Positions 35,249 through 48,479 of a stretch of DNA of 64,000 bases are shown here, piece by piece. Source of the DNA: Camelus bactrianus. Lineage: Eukaryota > Chordata > Mammalia > Artiodactyla > Camelidae. Made by a program: the position numbers and the translations under genes. The stretch is taken from NCBI RefSeq assembly GCF_048773025.1, contig NC_133546.1, positions 94,071,104 to 94,135,103 of the forward strand, written 5' to 3'. The first letter of the stretch is position 1, and the number at the start of each line of letters is the position of its first letter. The notes beneath the pieces were generated by a model. The model had not been told where the DNA came from, did no database searches, and saw only the letters and a program-made list of their open reading frames with translations.

Positions 35249-36939
35249 GTTTCTTTTCACTTGCAAACTCCACTCCACACATATATATGGGGAGGTACTA
35301 GATCCTAATCGGTTTTACAGTGAAAACTGCTGGAACTTCAATCCGGCACTAGGAAACAGACTGAGAAACCAGAGTAAAAGTTTCTCCTGCAACCCGTTCC
35401 CTTTGTGCTAGATGAACGAACGTCTCTCCTCACGTACTCATTTCTGAGATATAAGTGTGTGTGAAAGCCGCACTTCACCTAGCTTGTTGGGAACACAAAG
35501 TTTCTTTTCACTTGCAAACTCCACTCCATACATATATATGGGGAGGTACTAGCTCCAACTCCGTTTTACAGTGAAAACTGCAGGAACATCAAACCGGGAC
35601 TAGGAAACAGACTGAGAAACCAGAGTAAAAATTTCTCCTGCAACCCGTTCCCATTGTGCTAGATGAACGAACGTCTCTCCGCATGCTCAGTTCTGAGAGA
35701 TAAGTGTGTGTGAAAGCCGTCCTTCACCTAGCTTGTTGGGAACACAAAGTTTCTTTTCACTTGCAAACTCCACTCCATACATATATAAGGGGAGGTACTA
35801 GCTCCAACTCGGTTTTACAGTGAAAACTGCAGGAACTTCAAACCGGCACTAGGAAACAGACTGAGAAACCATAGTAAAAGTTTCTCCTGCAACCCGTTCC
35901 CTTTGTGCTAGATGAACGAACGTCTCTCCACATGCTCAGTTCTGAGAGATATGTGTGTGTGAAAGCCGTCCTTCACCTAGCTTGTTGGGAACACAAAGTT
36001 CCTTTTCAGTTGCAAACTCCAATCCATACATATATAATGGGAGGTACTAGCTCCAACTCCGTTTTACAGCGAAAACTGCAGGAACTTCAAACCGCCACTA
36101 GGAAACAGACTGAGAAACCAGAGTAAAAGTTTCACCTGCAACCCGTTCCCTTTGTGCTAGATGAACGAACGTCTCTCCACATGCTCAGTTCTGAGAGATA
36201 AGTGTGTGTGAAAGCCGTCCTTCACATAGCTTGTTGGGAACACAAAGTTTCTTTTCAGTTGCAAACTCCACTCCATACATATATATGGGGAGGTACTAGA
36301 TCCAACTCGGTTTTACAGTGAAAACTGCAGGAACTTCAAACCGGCACTAGGAAACAGACTGAGAAACCAGAGTAAAAGTTCCTCCTGCAACCCGTTCCCT
36401 TTGTGCTAGATGAACGAACGTCTCTCCACATGCTCAGTTCTGAGAGATAAGTGTGTGTGAAAGCCCTCCTTCACCTAGCTTGTTGGGAACACAAAGTTTC
36501 TTTTCAGTTGCAAACTCCACTCCATACATATATATGGGGAGGTACTAGCTCCTACTCGGTTTTACAGTGAAAACTGCAGGAACATCAAACCGGGACTAGG
36601 AAACAGATTGAGAAACCAGAGTAAAAGTTACACCTGCAACCCGTTCCCTTTGTGCTAGATGAACGAACGTCTCTCCACATGCTCAGTTCTGAGAGATAAG
36701 TGTGTGTGAAAGCCGTCCTTCACCTAGCTTGTTGGGAACACAAAGTTTCTTTTCAGTTGCAAACCCCACTCCATATATATATATGGGGAGGTACAAGCTC
36801 CAACTCGGTTTTACAGTGAAAACTGCAGGAACTTCAAACCGGCACTAGGAAACAGACTGAGAAACCAGAGTAAAAGTTTCTCCTGCAACCCGTTCCCTTT
36901 GTGCTAGGTGAACAAACGTCTCTCCACATGCTCAGTTCT
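35249..36939 (+). repeat. 12-monomer spacing repeat, copy 2
   Basis: Partner of 32,260-33,950, nearly identical. Private changes include accatagtaaaag (35,869), ccaatccatac (36,019) and gttacacctgc (36,628). It ends at ctaggtgaacaaacg, after which copy 1 goes to gtgggtcaatgcc but copy 2 to gtgtgtgaaagcc. Confidence 0.87.
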
Positions 36940-37159
36940 GAGAGATAAGTGTGTGTGAAAGCCGTCCTTCACCTAGCTTGTTGGGAACACAAAGTTTCTT
37001 TTCAGTTGCAAAATCCACTCCATATATATATATGGGGAGGTACTAGCTCCAACTCTGTTTTACAGTGAAAACTGCAGGAACTTCAAACCGGCACTAGGAA
37101 ACAGACTGAGAAACCAGAGTAAAAGTTTCTCCTGCAACCCGTTCCCTTTGTGCTAGATG
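36413..37159 (+). repeat. 3-monomer unit, copy 1 (747 bp)
   Basis: The marks aagccctcct (36,461 and 37,208), gtacaagctcc (36,790 and 37,537) and caaaatccac (37,009 and 37,756) are 747 bp apart. The unit overlaps the end of the second 12-mer copy, so it was made after it or from it. Confidence 0.8.
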
Positions 37160-37906
37160 AACGAACGTCTCTCCACATGCTCAGTTCTGAGAGATAAGTG
37201 TGTGTGAAAGCCCTCCTTCACCTAGCTTGTTGGGAACACAAAGTTTCTTTTCACTTGCAAACTCCACTCCATACATATATATGGGGAGGTACTAGCTCCT
37301 ACTCGGTTTTACAGTGAAAACTGCAGGAACATCAAACCGGGACTAGGAAACAGATTGACAAACCAGAGTAAAAGTTACTCCTGCAACCCGTTCCCTTTGT
37401 GCTAGATGAACGAACGTCTCTCCACATGCTCAGTTCTGAGAGATAAGTGTGTGTGAAAGCCGTCCTTCACCTAGCTTGTTGGGAACACAAAGTTTCTTTT
37501 CAGTTGCAAACTCCACTCCATATATATATATGGGGAGGTACAAGCTCCAACTCGGTTTTACAGTGAAAACTGCAGGAACTTCAAACCGGCACTAGGAAAC
37601 AGACTGAGAAACCAGAGTAAAAGTTTCTCCTGCAACCCGTTCCCTTTGTGCTAGATGAACGAACGTCTCTCCACATGCTCAGTTCTGAGAGATAAGTGTG
37701 TGTGAAAGCCGTCCTTCACCTAGCTTGTTGGGAACACAAAGTTTCTTTTCAGTTGCAAAATCCACTCCATATATATATATGGGTAGGTACTAGCTCCAAC
37801 TCGGTTTTACAGTGAAAACTGCAGGAACTTCAAACCGGCACTAGGAAACAGACTGAGAAACCAGAGTAAAAGTTTCTCCTGCAAACCGTTCCCTTTGTGC
37901 TAGGTG
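37160..37906 (+). repeat. 3-monomer unit, copy 2 (747 bp)
   Basis: Second copy of the 3-mer. It ends at aaaccgttcc/ctaggtgaacgaacgcc, where a gtgggtcaatgcc monomer follows (37,947). From there to 38,349 there are ordinary monomers with gtgtttgatg and cagttgtgag. Confidence 0.8.
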
Positions 37907-38349
37907 AACGAACGCCTCTCCACATGCTCAGTTCTGAGAGATAAGTGTGGGTCAATGCCGTCCTTCACATATCTTGTTGGGAACACAGAGATTCTTTTCA
38001 CTTGAAAACTCCACTCCATACTTATATATGGGGAGGTACTATATCCAACTCGGTTTTACAGTGAAAACTGCTGGAACTTCAAACCGGCACTAGGAAACAG
38101 ACTGAGAAACCAGAGTAAAAGTTTCTCCTGCAAACCGTTCCCTTTGTGTTTGATGAACGAACGTCTCTCCACATGCTCAGTTGTGAGAGGTAAGTGTGTG
38201 TGAAAGCCGTCCTTCCCCTAGCTTGTTGGGAACACAAAGTTTCTTTTCAGTTGCAAACTCCACTCCATACATATATATGGGGAGGTACTAGCTCCTACTC
38301 GGTTTTACAGTGAAAACTGCAGGAACATCAAACCGGGACTAGGAAACAG

Positions 38350-40342
38350 ACTGAGAAACCAGAGTAAAAGTTTCTCCTGCAACCCGTTCCCTTTGTGCTA
38401 GATGAACGAACGTCTCTCCACATGCTCAGTTCTGAGAGATAAGTGTGTGTGAAAGCCGTCCTTCACATAGCTTGTTGGGAACACAAAGTTTCTTTTCAGT
38501 TGCAAACTCCATTCCATACATATATATGGGGAGGTACTAGCTCCAACTCCGTTTTACAGTGAAAACTGCAGGAACTTCAAACCGGCACTAGGAAACAGAC
38601 TGAGAAACCAGAGTAAAAGTTTCTCCTGCAACCCGTTCCCTTTGTGCTAGATGAATGAACGTCTCTCCACATGCTCAGTTCTGAGGGATAAGTGTGTGTG
38701 AAAGCCGTCCTTCACCTAGCTTGTTGGGAACACAAAGTTTCTTTTCACTTGCAAACTCCACTCCATACATATATAAGGGCAGGTACTAGCTCCATCTCGG
38801 TTTTACAGTGAAAACTGCAGGAACTTCACACCGGCACTAGGAAACAGACTGAGAAACCAGAGTAAAAGTTTCTCCTGCAACCCGATCCCTTTGTGCTAGA
38901 TGAACGAACGTCTCTCCACATGCTCAGTTCTGAGAGATAAGTGTGTGTGAAAGCCGTCCTTCACATAGCTTGTTGGGAACACAAAGTTTCTTTTCAGTTG
39001 CAAACTCCACTCCATACATATATATGGGGAGGTACTAGCTTCAACTCCGTTTTACAGTGAAAACTGCAGGAACTTCAAACCGGCACTAGGAAACAGACTG
39101 AGAAACCAGAGTAAAAGTTTCTCCTGCAAACCGTTCCCTTTGTGCTAGATGAACGAACGTCTCTCTTCACGTGCTCATTTCTGAGATATAAGTGTGTGTG
39201 AAAGCCGTCCTTCACCTAGCTTGTTGGGAACACAAAGTTTCTTTTCACTTGCAAACTCCACTCCATACATATATATGGGGAGGTACTAGCTCCAACTCGG
39301 TTTTACAGTGAAAACTGCAGGAACATCAAACCGGGACTAGGAAACAGACTGAGAAACCAGAGTAAAAGTTTCTCCTGCAACCCGTTCCCTTTGTGCTAGA
39401 TGAACGAACGTCTCTCCGCATGCTCAGTTCTTAGAGATAAGTGTGTGTGAAAGCCGTCCTTCACCTAGCTTGTTGGGAAAACAAAGTTTCTTTTCAATTG
39501 CAAACTCCACTCCATACATATATACGGGGAGGTACTAGCTCCAACTCGGTTTTACTGTGAAAACTGCAGGAACTTCAAACCGGCACTAGGAAACAGACTG
39601 AGAAACCAGAGTAAAAGTTTCTCCTGCAACCCGTTCCCTTTGTGCTAGATGAACGAACGTCTCTCCACATGCTCAGTTCTGAGATAAAAGTGTGTGTGAA
39701 AGCCGTTCTTCACGTAGCTTGTTGGGAACACAAAGTTCCTTTTCACTTGCAAACTCCACTCCTTACATATATATGGGGAGGTACTAGAACCAACTCGGTT
39801 TTACAGTGAAAACTGCTGGAACTTCAAACCGGCACTAGGAAACAGACTGAGAAGCCAGAGTAAAAGTTTCTCCTGCAACCCGTTCCCTTTGTGCTAGATG
39901 AACGAACGTCTCTCCACGTGCTCAGTTCTGAGAGATAAGTGTGTGTGAAAGCCGTCCTTCCCCTAGCTTGTTGGGAACAAAAAGTTTCTTTTCAGTTGCA
40001 AACTCCACTCCATACATATATATGGGGAGGTACTAGCTCCAACTCGGTTTTACAGTGAAAACTGCTGGAACTTCAAACCGGCACTAGGAAACAGACTGAG
40101 AAACCAGAGTAAAAGTTTCTCCTGCAACCCGTTCCCTTTGTGCTAGGTGAACGAACGCCTCTCCACATGCTCAGTTCTGAGAGATAAGTGTGGGTCAATG
40201 CCGTCCTTCACATATCTTGTTGGGAACACAGAGATTCTTTTCACTTGAAAACTCCACTCCATACTTATATATGGGGAGGTACTATATCCAACTCGGTTTT
40301 ACAGTGAAAACTGCTGGAACTTCAAACCGGCACTAGGAAACA
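38350..40342 (+). repeat. 8-monomer higher-order unit, copy 1 (1,993 bp)
   Basis: The marks cttcacaccgg (38,825 and 40,819), ctcacgtgctc (39,168 and 41,161) and atacttatatatgg with actatatcc (40,261 and 42,254) recur at 1,993-1,994 bp. It contains cassette I (39,150-39,850) and, near its end, a gtgggtcaatgcc monomer (40,193). Confidence 0.85.
39100..39850 (+). repeat. Cassette I: recurring ordered run of variant monomers
   Basis: The order is as follows. A 251 bp monomer with ctcacgtgctcattt and gagatata ends in acatcaaaccgggac. Next comes a cgcatgctcag monomer with ggaaaacaaag or caattgc and usually catatataagggg. Then comes a monomer with gagata(a/t)aag, usually cacgtagc, gttccttttcac and cttacat, ending in actgctgg. 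The same order, with variations, is seen starting near 1,828 (partial), 5,815, 17,759, 24,973, 26,469, 41,161, 43,404, 51,865 and 54,108; only the first two members are seen at 830, 5,315, 32,442, 35,431, 47,884 and 58,588. It is absent from roughly 6.5 to 17.7 kb and 18.3 to 24.9 kb. Confidence 0.75.
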
Positions 40343-42335
40343 GACTGAGAAACCAGAGTAAAAGTTTCTCCTGCAACCCGTTCCCTTTGTGCTAGATGAA
40401 CGAACGTCTCTCCACATGCTCAGTTCTGAGAGATAAGTGTGTGTGAAAGCCGTCCTTCACATAGCTTGTTGGGAACACAATGTTTCTTTTCAGTTGCAAA
40501 ATCCACTCCATACATATATATGGGGAGGTACTAGCTCCAACTCCGTTTTACAGTGAAAACTGCAGGAACTTCAAACCGGCACTAGGAAACAAACTGAGAA
40601 ACCAGAGTAAAAGTTTCTCCTGCAACCCGTTCCCTTTGTGCTAGATGAACGAACGTCTCTCCACATGCTCAGTTCTGAGAGATAAGTGTGTGTGAAAGCC
40701 GTCCTTCACCTAGCTTGTTGGGAACACAAAGTTTCTTTTCACTTGCAAACTCCACTCCATACATATATAAGGGGAGGTACTAGCTCCATCTCGGTTTTAC
40801 AGTGAAAACTGCAGGAACTTCACACCGGCACTAGGAAACAGACTGAGAAACCAGAGTAAAAGTTTCCCTGCAACCCGTTCCCTTTGTGCTAGATGAACGA
40901 ACGTCTCTCCACATGCTCAGTTCTGAGAGATAAGTGTGTGTGAAAGCCGTCCTTCACATAGCTTGTTGGGAACACAAAGTTTCTTTTCAGTTGCAAACTC
41001 CACTCCATACATATATATGGGGAGGTACTAGCTTCAACTCCGTTTTACAGTGAAAACTGCAGGAACTTCAAACCGGCACTAGGAAACAGACTGAGAAACC
41101 AGAGTAAAAGTTTCTCCTGCAACCCGTTCCCTTTGTGCTAGATGAACGAACGTCTCTCCTCACGTGCTCATTTCTGAGATATAAGTGTGTGTGAAAGCCG
41201 TCCTTCACCTAGCTTGTTGGGAACACAAAGTTTCTTTTCACTTGCAAACTCCACTCCATACATATATATGGGGAGGTACTAGCTCCAACTCGGTTTTACA
41301 GTGAAAACTGCAGGAACATCAAACCGGGACTAGGAAACAGACTGAGAAACCAGAGTAAAAGTTTCTCCTGCAACCCGTTCCCTTTGTGCTAGATGAACGA
41401 ACGTCTCTCCGCATGCTCAGTTCTTAGAGATAAGTGTGTGTGAAAGCCGTCCTTCACCTAGCTTGTTGGGAAAACAAAGTTTCTTTTCAATTGCAAACTC
41501 CACTCCATACATATATAAGGGGAGGTACTAGCTCCAACTCGGTTTTACAGTGAAAACTGCAGGAACTTCAAACCGGCACTAGGAAACAGACTGAGAAACC
41601 AGAGTAAAAGTTTCTCCTGCAACCCGTTCCCTTTGTGCTAGATGAACGAACGTCTCTCCACATGCTCAGTTCTGAGATAAAAGTGTGTGTGAAAGCCGTC
41701 CTTCACGTAGCTTGTTGGGAACACAAAGTTCCTTTTCACTTGCAAACTCCACTCCATACATATATATGGGGAGGTACTAGCTCCAACTCGGTTTTACAGT
41801 GAAAACTGCTGGAACTTCAAACCGGCACTAGGAAACAGACTGAGAAACCAGAGTAAAAGTTTCTCCTGCAACCCGTTCCCTTTGTGCTAGATGAACGAAC
41901 GTCTCTCCACATGCTCAGTTCTGAGAGATAAGTGTGTGTGAAAGCCGTCCTTCCCCTAGCTTGTTGGGAACACAAAGTTTCTTTTCAGTTGCAAACTCCA
42001 CTCCATACATATATATGGGGAGGTACTAGCTCCAACTCCGTTTTACAGTGAAAACTGCAGGAACTTCAAACCGGCACTAGGAAACAGACTGAGAAACCAG
42101 AGTAAAAGTTTCTCCTGCAACCCGTTCCCTTTGTGCTAGATGAACGAACGTCTCTCCACATGCTCAGTTCTGAGAGATAAGTGTGTGTGAAAGCCGTCCT
42201 TCACCTAGCTTGTTGGGAACACAAAGTTTCTTTTCACTTGCAAATTCCACTCCATACTTATATATGGGGAGGTACTATATCCAACTCGGTTTTACAGTGA
42301 AAACTGCTGGAACTTCAAACCGGCACTAGGAAACA
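40343..42335 (+). repeat. 8-monomer higher-order unit, copy 2 (1,993 bp)
   Basis: Second copy of 38,350-40,342. It starts about 540 bp before the left edge of the 10.7 kb unit, so most of it is also present in the second 10.7 kb copy. In the place of the gtgggtcaatgcc monomer it has an ordinary gtgtgtgaaagcc monomer. Confidence 0.85.
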
Positions 42336-42585
42336 GACTGAGAAACCAGAGTAAAAGTTTCTCCTGCAACCCGTTCCCTTTGTGTTTGATGAACGAACGT
42401 CTCTCCACATGCTCAGTTGTGAGAGATAAGTGTGTGTGAAAGCCGTCCTTCCCCTAGCTTGTTGGGAACACAAAGTTTCTTTTCAGTTGCAAACTCCACT
42501 CCATACATATATATGGGGAAGTACTAGCTCCAACTCCGTTTTACAGTGAAAACTGCAGGAACTTCAAACCGGCACTTGGAAACAG

Positions 42586-44110
42586 ACTGAGAAACCAGAG
42601 TAAAAGTTTCTCCTGCAACCCGTTCCCTTTGTGCTAGATGAACGAACGTCTCTCCACATGCTCAGTTCTGAGAGATAAGTGTGTGTGAAAGCCGTCCTTC
42701 ACCTAGCTTGTTGGGAACACAAAGTTTCTTTTCAGTTGCAAACTCCATTCCATACATATATATGGGGAGGTACTAGCTCCAACTCCGTTTTACAGTGAAA
42801 ACTGCAGGAACTTCAAACCGGCACTAGGAAACAGACTGAGAAACCAGAGTAAAAGTTTCTCCTGCAACCCGTTCCCTTTGTGCTAGATGAACGAACGTCT
42901 CTCCACATGCTCAGTTCTGAGAGATAAGTGTGTGTGAAAGCCGTCCTTCACCTAGCTTGTTGGGAACACAAAGTTTCTTTTCACTTGCAAACTGAACTCC
43001 ATACATATATAAGGGGAGGTACTAGCTCCAACTCGGTTTTACAGTGAAAACTGCAGGAACTTCACACCGGCACTAGGAAACAGACTGAGAAACCAGAGTA
43101 AAAGTTTCTCCTGCAACCCGTTCCCTTTGTGCTAGATGAACGAACGTCTCTCCACATGCTCAGTTCTGAGAGATAAGTGTGTGTGAAAGCCGTCCTTCAC
43201 ATAGCTTGTTGGGAACACAAAGTTTCTTTTCAGTTGCAAACTCCACTCCATACATATATATGGGGAGGTACTAGCTTCAACTCCGTTTTACAGTGAAAAC
43301 TGCAGGAACTTCAAAGCGGCACTAGGAAACAGACTGAGAAACCAGAGTAAAAGTTTCTCCTGCAACCCGTTCCCTTTGTGCTAGATGAACGAACGTCTCT
43401 CCTCACGTGCTCATTTCTGAGATATAAGTGTGTGTGAAAGCCGTCCTTCACCTAGCTTGTTGGGAACACAAAGTTTCTTTTCACTTGCAAACTCCACTCC
43501 ATACATATATATGGGGAGGTACTAGCTCCAACTCGGTTTTACAGTGAAAACTGCAGGAACATCAAACCGGGACTAGGAAACAGACTGTGAAACCAGAGTA
43601 AAAGTTTCTCCTGCAACCCGTTCCCTTTGTGCTAGATGAACGAACGTCTCTCCGCATGCTCAGTTCTCAGAGATAAGTGTGTGTGAAAGCCGTCCTTCAC
43701 CTAGCTTGTTGGGAAAACAAAGTTTCTTTTCAATTGCAAACTCCACTCCATACATATATAAGGGGAGGTACTAGCTCCAACTCGGTTTTACAGTGAAAAC
43801 TGCAGGAACTTCAAACCGGCACTAGGAAACAGACTGAGAAACCAGAGTAAAAGTTTCTCCTGCAACATATTCCCTTTGTGCTAGATGAACGAACGTCTCT
43901 CCACATGCTCAGTTCTGAGATAAAAGTGTGTGTGAAAGCCGTCCTTCAAGTAGCTTGTTGGGAACACAAAGTTCCTTTTCACTTGCAAACTCCACTCCTT
44001 ACATATATATGGGGAGGTACTAGAACCAACTCGGTTTTACAGTGAAAACTGCTGGAACTTCAAACCGGCACTAGGAAACAGACTGAGAAACCAGAGTAAA
44101 AGTTTCTCCT
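42586..44110 (+). repeat. 8-monomer unit, copy 3, partial, after one extra monomer
   Basis: The same series resumes at an offset of about 2,243 bp (nine monomers) from copy 2: cttcacaccgg at 43,061 and ctcacgtgctc at 43,404. The extra monomer (about 42,336-42,585) carries gtgtttgatg and cagttgtgag and resembles the one just before copy 1 (38,148-38,349). Confidence 0.82.
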
Positions 44111-47100
44111 GCAACCCGTTCAAATTGTGCTAGATGAACGAACGTCTCTCCACATGCTCAGTTCTGAGAAATAAGTGTGTGTGAAAGCCGTCCTTCACCT
44201 AGCTTGTTGGGAACACAAAGTTTCTTTTCAGTTGCAAACTCTACTCCATACATATATATGGGGAGGTACTAGCTCCAACTCGGTTTTACAGTGAAAACTG
44301 CAGGAACTTCAAACCGGCACTAGGAAACACACTGAGAAACCAGAGTAAAAGTTTCTCCTGCAACATATTCCCTTTGTGCTAGATGAACGAACGTCTCTCC
44401 ACATGCTCAGTTCTGAGAGATAAGTGTGTGTGAAAGCCGTCCTTCAACTAGCTTGTTGGGAACACAAAGTTTTTTTCACTTGCAAACTCCACTCCACACA
44501 TATATATGGGGAGGTACTAGATCCTACTCGGTTTTACAGTGAAAACTGCTGGAACTTCAAACCGGCACTAGGAAACAGACTGAGAAACCAGAGTAAAAGT
44601 TTCTCCTGCAACCCGTTCCCTTTGTGCTAGATGAACGAACGTCTCTCCAAATGCTCAGTTGTGAGAGATAAGTGTGTGTGAAAGCCGTCCTTCCCCTAGC
44701 TTGTTGGGAACACAAAGTTTCTTTTCAGTTGCAAACTCCACTCCATACATATATATGGGGAGGTACTAGCTCCAACTCGGTTTTACAGTGAAAACTGCTG
44801 GAACTTCAAACCGGCACTAGGAAACAGACTGAGAAACCAGAGTAAAAGTTTCTCCTGCAACCCGTTCCCTTTGTGCTAGATGAACGAACGTCTCTCCACA
44901 TGCTCAGTTCTGAGAGATAAGTGTGTGTGAAAGCCGTCCTTCCCCTAGCTTGTTGGGAACACAAAGTTTCTTTTCAGTTGCAAACTCCACTCCATACATA
45001 TATATGGGGAGGTACTAGCTCCAACTCCGTTTTACAGTGAAAACTGCAGGAACTTCAAACCGGCACTAGGAAACAGTCTGAGAAACCAGAGTAAAAGTTT
45101 CTCCTGCAACCCGTTCCCTTTGTGCTAGATGAACGAACGTCTCTCCACATGCTCAGTTCTGAGAGATAAGTGTGTGTGAAAGCCGTTCTTCACATAGCTT
45201 GTTGGGAACACAAAGTTTCTTTTCAGTTGCAAACTCCATTCCATACATATATATGGGGAGGTACTAGATCAAACACGGTTTTACAGTGAAAACTGCTGGA
45301 ACTTCAAACCGGCACTAGGAAACAGACTGAGAAACCAGAGTAAAAGTTTCTCCTGCAACCCGTTCCCTTTGTGCTAGATGAACGAACGTCTCTCCACATG
45401 CTCAGTTCTGAGAGATAAGTGTGTGTGAAAGCCGTCCTTCCCCCAGCTTGTTGGGAACACAAAGTTTCTTTTCACTTGCAAACTCCACTCCATACATATA
45501 TATGGGGAGGTACTATCTCCTACTCGGTTTTACAGTGAAAACTGCAGGAACATCAAACCGGGACTAGGAAACAGATTGAGAAACCAGAGTAAAAGATACT
45601 CCTGCAACCCGTTCCCTTTGTGCTAGATGAACGAACGTCTCTCCACATGCTGAGTTCTGAGAGATAAGTGTGTGTGAAAGCCGTCCTTCACCTAGCTTGT
45701 TGGGAACACAAAGTTTCTTTTCACTTGCAAACTCCACTCCACACATATATATGGGGAGGTACTAGATCCAACTCGGTTTTACAGTGAAAACTGCTGGAAC
45801 TTCAAACCGGCACTAGGAAACAGACTGAGAAACCAGAGTAAAAGTTTCTCCTGCAACCCGTTCCCTTTGTGCTAGATGAACGAACGTCTCTCCACATGCT
45901 CAGTTCTGAGAGATAAGTGTGTGTGAAAGCCGTCCTTCACCTAGCTTGTTGGGAACACAAAGTTTCTTTTCAGTTGCAAACACCACTCCTTACATATATA
46001 TGGGGAGGTACTAGCTCCAACTCGGTTTTACAGTGAAAACTGCAGGAACTTCAAAACGGCACTAGGAAACAGGCTGTGAAACCAGAGTAAAAGTTTCTCC
46101 TGCAACCCGTTCCCTTTGTGCTAAATGAACGGACGTCTCTCCACATGCTCAGTTCTGAGAGATAAGTGTGTGTGAAAGCCGTACTTCATCTAGCTTGTTG
46201 GGAACACAAAGTTTCTTTTCACTTGCAAACTCCACTCCACACATATATATGGGGAGGTTCTAGATCCTACTCGGTTTTACATTGAAAACTGCTGGAACTT
46301 CAAACCGGCACTAGGAAACAGACTGAGAAACCAGAGTAAAAGTTTCTCCTGCAACCCGTTCCCTTTGTGCTAGATGAACGAACGTCTCCCACATGCTCAG
46401 TTCTGGGAGATAAGTGTGTGTGAAAGCCGTCCTTCACATAGTTGTTGGGAACACAAAGTTTCTTTTCACTTGCAAACTCCACTCCTTACATATATATGGG
46501 GAGGTACTAGATCCAACTCGGTTTTACAGTGAAAACTGCTGGAACTTCAAACCGGCACTAGGAAACAGACTGAGAAACCAGAGTAAAAGTTTCTCCTGCA
46601 ACCCGTTCCCTTTGTGCTAGATGAACGAACGTCTCTCCACATGCTCAGTTGTGAGAGATAAGTGTGTGTGAAAGCCGTCCTTCCCCTAGCATGTTGGGAA
46701 CACAAAGTTTCTTTTCAGTTGCAAACTCCACTCCATACATATATATGGGGAGGTACTAGCTCCAACTCGGTTTTACAGTGAAAACTGCTGGAACTTCAAA
46801 CCGGCACTAGGAAACAGACTGAGAAACCAGAGTAAAAGTTTCTCCTGCAACCCGTTCCCTTTGTGCTAGATGAACGAACGTCTCTCCACATGCTCAGTTG
46901 TGAGAGATAAGTATGTGTGAAAGCCGTCCTTCCCCTAGCTTGTTGGGAACACAAAGTTTCTTTTCAGTTGCAAACTCCACTCCATACATATATAAGGGGA
47001 GGTACTAGCTCCAACTCCGTTTTACAGTGAAAACTGCAGGAACTTCAAACCGGCACTAGGAAACCGACTGAGAAACCAGAGTAAAAGTTTCTCCTGCAAC

Positions 47101-48479
47101 CCGTTCCCTTTGTGCTTGATGAACGAACGTCTCTCCACATGCTCAGTTCTGAGAGATAAGTGTGTGTGAAAGCCGTCCTTCACCTAGCTTGTTGGGAACA
47201 CAAAGTTTCTTTTCAGTTGCAAACTCCAATCCTTACATATATATGGGGAGGTACTAGCTCCAACTCGGTTTTACAGTGAAAACTGCAGGAACTTCAAAAC
47301 GGCACTAGGAAACAGACTGTGAAACCAGAGTAAAAGTTTCTCCTGCAACCCGTTCCCTTTGTGCTAGATGAACGAACGTCTCTCCACATGCTCAGTTCTG
47401 AGAGATAAGTGTGTGTGAAAGCCGTCCTTCATCTAGCTTGTTGAGAACACAAAGTTTCTTTTCACTTGCAAACTCCACTCCACACATATATATGGGGAGG
47501 TACTAGATCCTACTCGGTTTTACATTGAAAACTGCTGGAACTTCAAACCGGCACTAGGAAACAGACTGAGAAACCAGAGTAAAAGTTTCTCCTGCAACCA
47601 GTTCCCTTTGTGCTAGATGAACGAACGTCTCCCACATGCTCAGTTCTGAGAGATAAGTGTGTGTGAAAGCCGTCCTTCACCTAGCTTGTTGGGAACACAA
47701 AGTTTTTTTTCATTTGCAAACTCCACTCCACACATATATATGGGGAGGTACTAGATCCTACTCGGTTTTACAGTGAAAACTGCTGGAACTTCAATCCGGC
47801 ACTAGGAAACAGACTGACAAACCAGAGTAAAAGTTTCTCTTGCAACCCGTTCCCTTTGTGCTAGATGAACGAACGTCTCTCCTCACGTGCTCATTTCTGA
47901 GATATAAGTGTGTGTGAAAGCCGTCCTTCACCTAGCTTGTTGGGAACACAAATTTTCTTTTCACTTGCAAACTCCACTCCATACATATATATGGGGAGGT
48001 ACTAGCTCCAACTCGGTTTTCCAGTGAAAACTGCAGGAACATCAAACCGGGACTAGGAAAAAGACTGAGAAACCAGAGTATAAGTTTCTCCTGCAACCCG
48101 TTCGAATTGTGCTAGATGAACGAACGTCTCTCCGCATGCTCAGTTCTGAGAGATAAGTGTGTGTGAAAGCCGTCCTTCACCTAGCTTGTTGGGAACACAA
48201 AGTTTCTTTTCACTTGCAAACTCCACTCCATACATATATATGGGGAGGTACTAGCTCCAACTCGGTTTTACAGTGAAAACTGCAGGAACTTCAATCCGGC
48301 ACTAGGAAACAGACTGAGAAACCAGAGTAAAAGTTTCTCCTGCAACACGTTCCCTTTGTGCTAGATGAACGAACGTCTCTCCACATGCTCAGTTCTGAGA
48401 GATAAGTGTGTTTGAAAGCCCTCCTTCACCTAGCTTGTTGGGAACACAAAGTTTCTTTTCACTTGCAAACTCCACTCCA

